Shown: piece after piece, positions 62,308 through 64,000 of the stretch
Layout of the letters: each line of letters begins with the position of its first letter
How positions within the stretch are numbered: the stretch's first letter is position 1
Source of the DNA: Paenibacillaceae bacterium
Lineage (GTDB): Bacteria > Bacillota > Bacilli > Paenibacillales > NBRC-103111
Reading direction: 5' to 3'
NCBI GenBank assembly: GCA_029256185.1
Contig: JAQSYI010000010.1
Location: 124,001 to 188,000 of the forward strand
DNA length: 64,000 bases
The notes under the pieces: model-generated
What the model was told of the DNA's origin: nothing
The model's input: only the letters and a program-made list of their open reading frames with translations
Database searches by the model: none
Position numbers and translations under genes: made by a program

Positions 62308-62877
62308 CTAGAAAATCTTCTGCGCCTCCCGGTCCGCCTTCAGAATCTCCACGGCCTCCCGGAACCGGAGGGAATGGACGATCTCCCGCTCCCGCAGGAA
62401 CTTCAGGCTGTCCTGCAGGTCGCAGTCATCCGTCAGATCGATGAGCCACTGATAGGTGGCCCTGGCCTTCTCCTCGGCCGCGATATCCTCATAGAGGTCG
62501 GCGATAGGATCGCCCTTGGCCTGGATATAGGCAGCGGTCCACGGCACACCGGAAGCGTTCTGGTAGAACAGCGCCCGGTCATGGCCGACATAGTGATCGC
62601 CAAGCCCCGCGGCCTTCAGCTGCTCCGGGGAGCAGTCCTTGGTGAGCTTATAGACCATAGTGGCAATCATCTCGAGGTGGGCGAACTCCTCGGTGCCTAT
62701 GTCATTTAATAAACCTACTACTTTATCCGGTATGGTATACCGTTGATTTAAGTACCGGAGAGCCGCAGCCAACTCTCCATCCGCACCGCCGTATTGCTCC
62801 AGCAGCAGCTTCGCCATAGCGGGATCGCACTTGCTCACCCGCACGGGATATTGCAGCTTCTTCTGATAAATCCACAT
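62308..62877 (-). CDS. cotJC: Spore coat protein CotJC (manganese catalase family)
   Basis: This 189-residue protein is of normal CotJC length. It has the opening MWIYQKKLQYPV, the di-manganese ligand helices DIGTEEFAHLEMIATM and DIAAEEKARATYQWL, and GDPIADLYED. CotJC is a manganese-catalase-like component of the spore coat. The ATG has GGAGGAG 7 bases upstream. It follows cotJB by about 18 bases. Confidence 0.96.
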   Translation of the reverse strand: MWIYQKKLQYPVRVSKCDPAMAKLLLEQYGGADGELAAALRYLNQRYTIPDKVVGLLNDIGTEEFAHLEMIATMVYKLTKDCSPEQLKAAGLGDHYVGHDRALFYQNASGVPWTAAYIQAKGDPIADLYEDIAAEEKARATYQWLIDLTDDCDLQDSLKFLREREIVHSLRFREAVEILKADREAQKIF

Positions 62878-62895
62878 GCTTTTGCTCCTCCTCTC

Positions 62896-63159
62896 CTAAA
62901 CCTGCCAGGGCCAAGGCGTATCAATCCATTGCCACGGACTGCGGCTGAAGCTGTGCCCGAACTGGAGCAGCGGCCCATACTTCATCTCGAATTGCACCGC
63001 CATCTGTTGCCGCTTTTGCGCCAATTGGTTAAACTGTGAGATAGCGGCGTTATCCGTGGGATGGGTATCCAGATACAGCGTCAGCTCCACCAGCACAAAG
63101 TCCACCTCCTGCAGCTCCTTGAGCATGCAGTAATACTCGTCAGGCAATTGCTTTTGCAT
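62896..63159 (-). CDS. cotJB: Spore coat protein CotJB
   Basis: From the ATG at 63159 the protein is 87 residues, the length of Bacillus subtilis CotJB. It begins MQKQLPDEYYCMLKELQEVDFVLVELTLYLDTHP and ends with the conserved Trp-rich SRSPWQWIDTPWPW. AAGGAGG lies about 11 bases upstream. An in-frame ATG at 63180 precedes that site and is less likely. CotJB is required with CotJA and CotJC for coat assembly. Confidence 0.95.
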   Translation of the reverse strand: MQKQLPDEYYCMLKELQEVDFVLVELTLYLDTHPTDNAAISQFNQLAQKRQQMAVQFEMKYGPLLQFGHSFSRSPWQWIDTPWPWQV

Positions 63160-63194
63160 GGGAAGTGAAACCTCCTTCATAGACTGTTCATGGA

Positions 63195-63404
63195 TCAGAT
63201 CACCTTGGGTCCGGGATAGGGCGCCACAAGCGGGGGCCAGAGCGTGCCGTGCTTTAATGCCTCACAGGGACTGAACTGGGGCCAATTCATAGGCTGATAT
63301 TGTATAAAGAGCTGCGGAGGAGTATTATAGGTCTTTACACAAATGGGCGGGCATGGATCGAACGGACTGACATAAGGCTGATACATTCTAAACTGGGGAT
63401 GCAT
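63195..63404 (-). CDS. cotJA: Spore coat protein CotJA
   Basis: This 69-residue protein is rich in Pro, Tyr and Gln, with YVSPFDPCPPI and the conserved YQPMNWPQFSPCEALKHGTLWPPLVAPYPGP. It is the first gene of the cotJABC operon; spacing to cotJB is about 35 bases. AAGGAGG lies 7 bases upstream of the ATG. CATAAGTTA on the minus strand (63473-63465) resembles the -10 element of mother-cell sigma factors, but I could not place a convincing -35. Confidence 0.94.
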   Translation of the reverse strand: MHPQFRMYQPYVSPFDPCPPICVKTYNTPPQLFIQYQPMNWPQFSPCEALKHGTLWPPLVAPYPGPKVI

Positions 63405-63470
63405 GGATCAAACCTCCTTTTGTACAATAAGCCAACGCCGGACAATAGGCATTCGTCTACATTTTAACTT

Positions 63471-63500
63471 ATGACAGAAGTATGGAAAATTTGTTATATT
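63471..63500 (+). promoter_or_regulatory. Weak candidate promoter of the thioesterase gene
   Basis: ATGACA (63471-63476) and TATATT (63495-63500) are separated by 18 bases, about 50 bases upstream of the start codon at 63549. Confidence 0.35.
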
Positions 63501-63548
63501 CGTACAAGCCCTGCAGAAAATATATTCCTTTAAGGAAAAGGTGATCCC

Positions 63549-64000
63549 ATGGACAGTATCAGCAAAACCTGCGGCTACTCCCGCTCGGTGCAATCCAGCT
63601 ATGTCATGACACCGGATACGAACAATTATCAAACGCTTTACGGCGGCAAACTCATGTCCTACATTGACAATGTTGCAGCCAGAGCGGCCATGCGGCACTC
63701 CCGCAAGCAGGTGGTGACGGCTTCGACGGATTCCATCGACTTCCTTCATCCCATCAAAGTAGGCAATGAGGTTTGTCTGGAAGCTTTCGTAACCTGGACG
63801 CACAAAACTTCCATGGAAGTCTTCGTAAAGGTAATTGGCGAGGATCTATTTACAGGGGAACGGAAGGTCTGTGCCACTTCCTTCCTTACCTTCGTAGCAC
63901 TTGGGGAAGACGGGCGGCCTGTAGAGGTGGCGAGAATTGTGCCGGAGACAGTCGAGGAAATCCATCTGCATGACACAGCTCCGGCAAGAGCGGAAGCCCG
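63549..64000 (+). CDS. ykhA: Acyl-CoA thioesterase (hotdog fold), 3' end beyond the window
   Basis: The frame opens at ATG 63549 (AAGGAAAAGG upstream) and is still open at the window edge, giving at least 150 residues. It has the YkhA/BACH-type single hotdog pattern: VMTPDTNNYQTLYGGKLMSYID (N and D near the active site), then RAAMRHSRKQVVTASTDSIDFLHPIKVGN. It hydrolyses acyl-CoA esters in the cytoplasm, probably medium to long chains. It is divergent from cotJABC. The C-terminal end cannot be judged here. Confidence 0.9.
   Translation, partial: MDSISKTCGYSRSVQSSYVMTPDTNNYQTLYGGKLMSYIDNVAARAAMRHSRKQVVTASTDSIDFLHPIKVGNEVCLEAFVTWTHKTSMEVFVKVIGEDLFTGERKVCATSFLTFVALGEDGRPVEVARIVPETVEEIHLHDTAPARAEA

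Overview
The window looks like chromosomal DNA of a spore-forming, GC-rich Firmicute, most probably Paenibacillus or a close relative. The reasons are the cotJABC spore-coat operon, a five-gene YheC/YheD ATP-grasp cluster behind a sigma-K-type promoter, several AraC-type regulators, and sugar ABC transporters built from a lipoprotein and two permeases with no ATPase gene. Species assignment is inference. No rRNA, tRNA, insertion sequence, prophage or CRISPR array was recognised.

Layout. 0-8.8 kb (mostly minus strand): an orphan sugar-binding lipoprotein, an FAD oxidoreductase and an AraC regulator; a heptad-repeat coiled-coil protein; an HxlR regulator with a cysteine hydrolase; a YtoI-like HTH/DRTGG/CBS/hotdog protein. 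9.0-15.5 kb (plus): five tandem ATP-grasp spore proteins. 15.6-23.6 kb: housekeeping and small genes (DUF1697, HAD, Gly-rich protein, GNAT, YitT, a 53-residue ORF, a ten-repeat Ig-like secreted protein, a histidine phosphatase). 23.6-58.98 kb: a large carbohydrate-acquisition region, almost all minus strand. 59.3-64 kb: a DEAD-box helicase, TraX-like protein, cotJABC, and the start of an acyl-CoA thioesterase.

The carbohydrate region has three parts. A central eight-gene run (49124 down to 34811, ending at a strong terminator) encodes a SurA-like foldase, a CBM9-type secreted protein, two paralogous secreted beta-helix proteins, a second SurA-like foldase overlapping the beta-helix gene by ATGA, a GH36/Sip1-type alpha-galactosidase, a sugar isomerase and a Gfo/Idh dehydrogenase. 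It is flanked by two permease-permease-lipoprotein operons, one next to a membrane-bound AraC regulator and one next to a YesMN-type two-component system. A 1525-residue beta-helix/FN3/CBM6 protein with a good cre site lies at the left end. The likely logic is: sense, secrete and fold polysaccharide-cleaving or -binding beta-helix proteins, import oligosaccharides, then hydrolyse and oxidise inside. The substrate is not known.

The most unusual DNA is non-coding. Three arrays of tandem hairpins fill gaps between co-directional genes. Two of them share the 10-mer ATGCTTACGA in the same orientation and end against the Shine-Dalgarno of the next gene; one shows compensatory stem changes. Three separate intergenic regions carry sets of four short palindromes at nearly constant spacing (about 51 / 62-72 / 51 bp), in two sequence families. 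These look like repeat families that the protein annotation does not explain.
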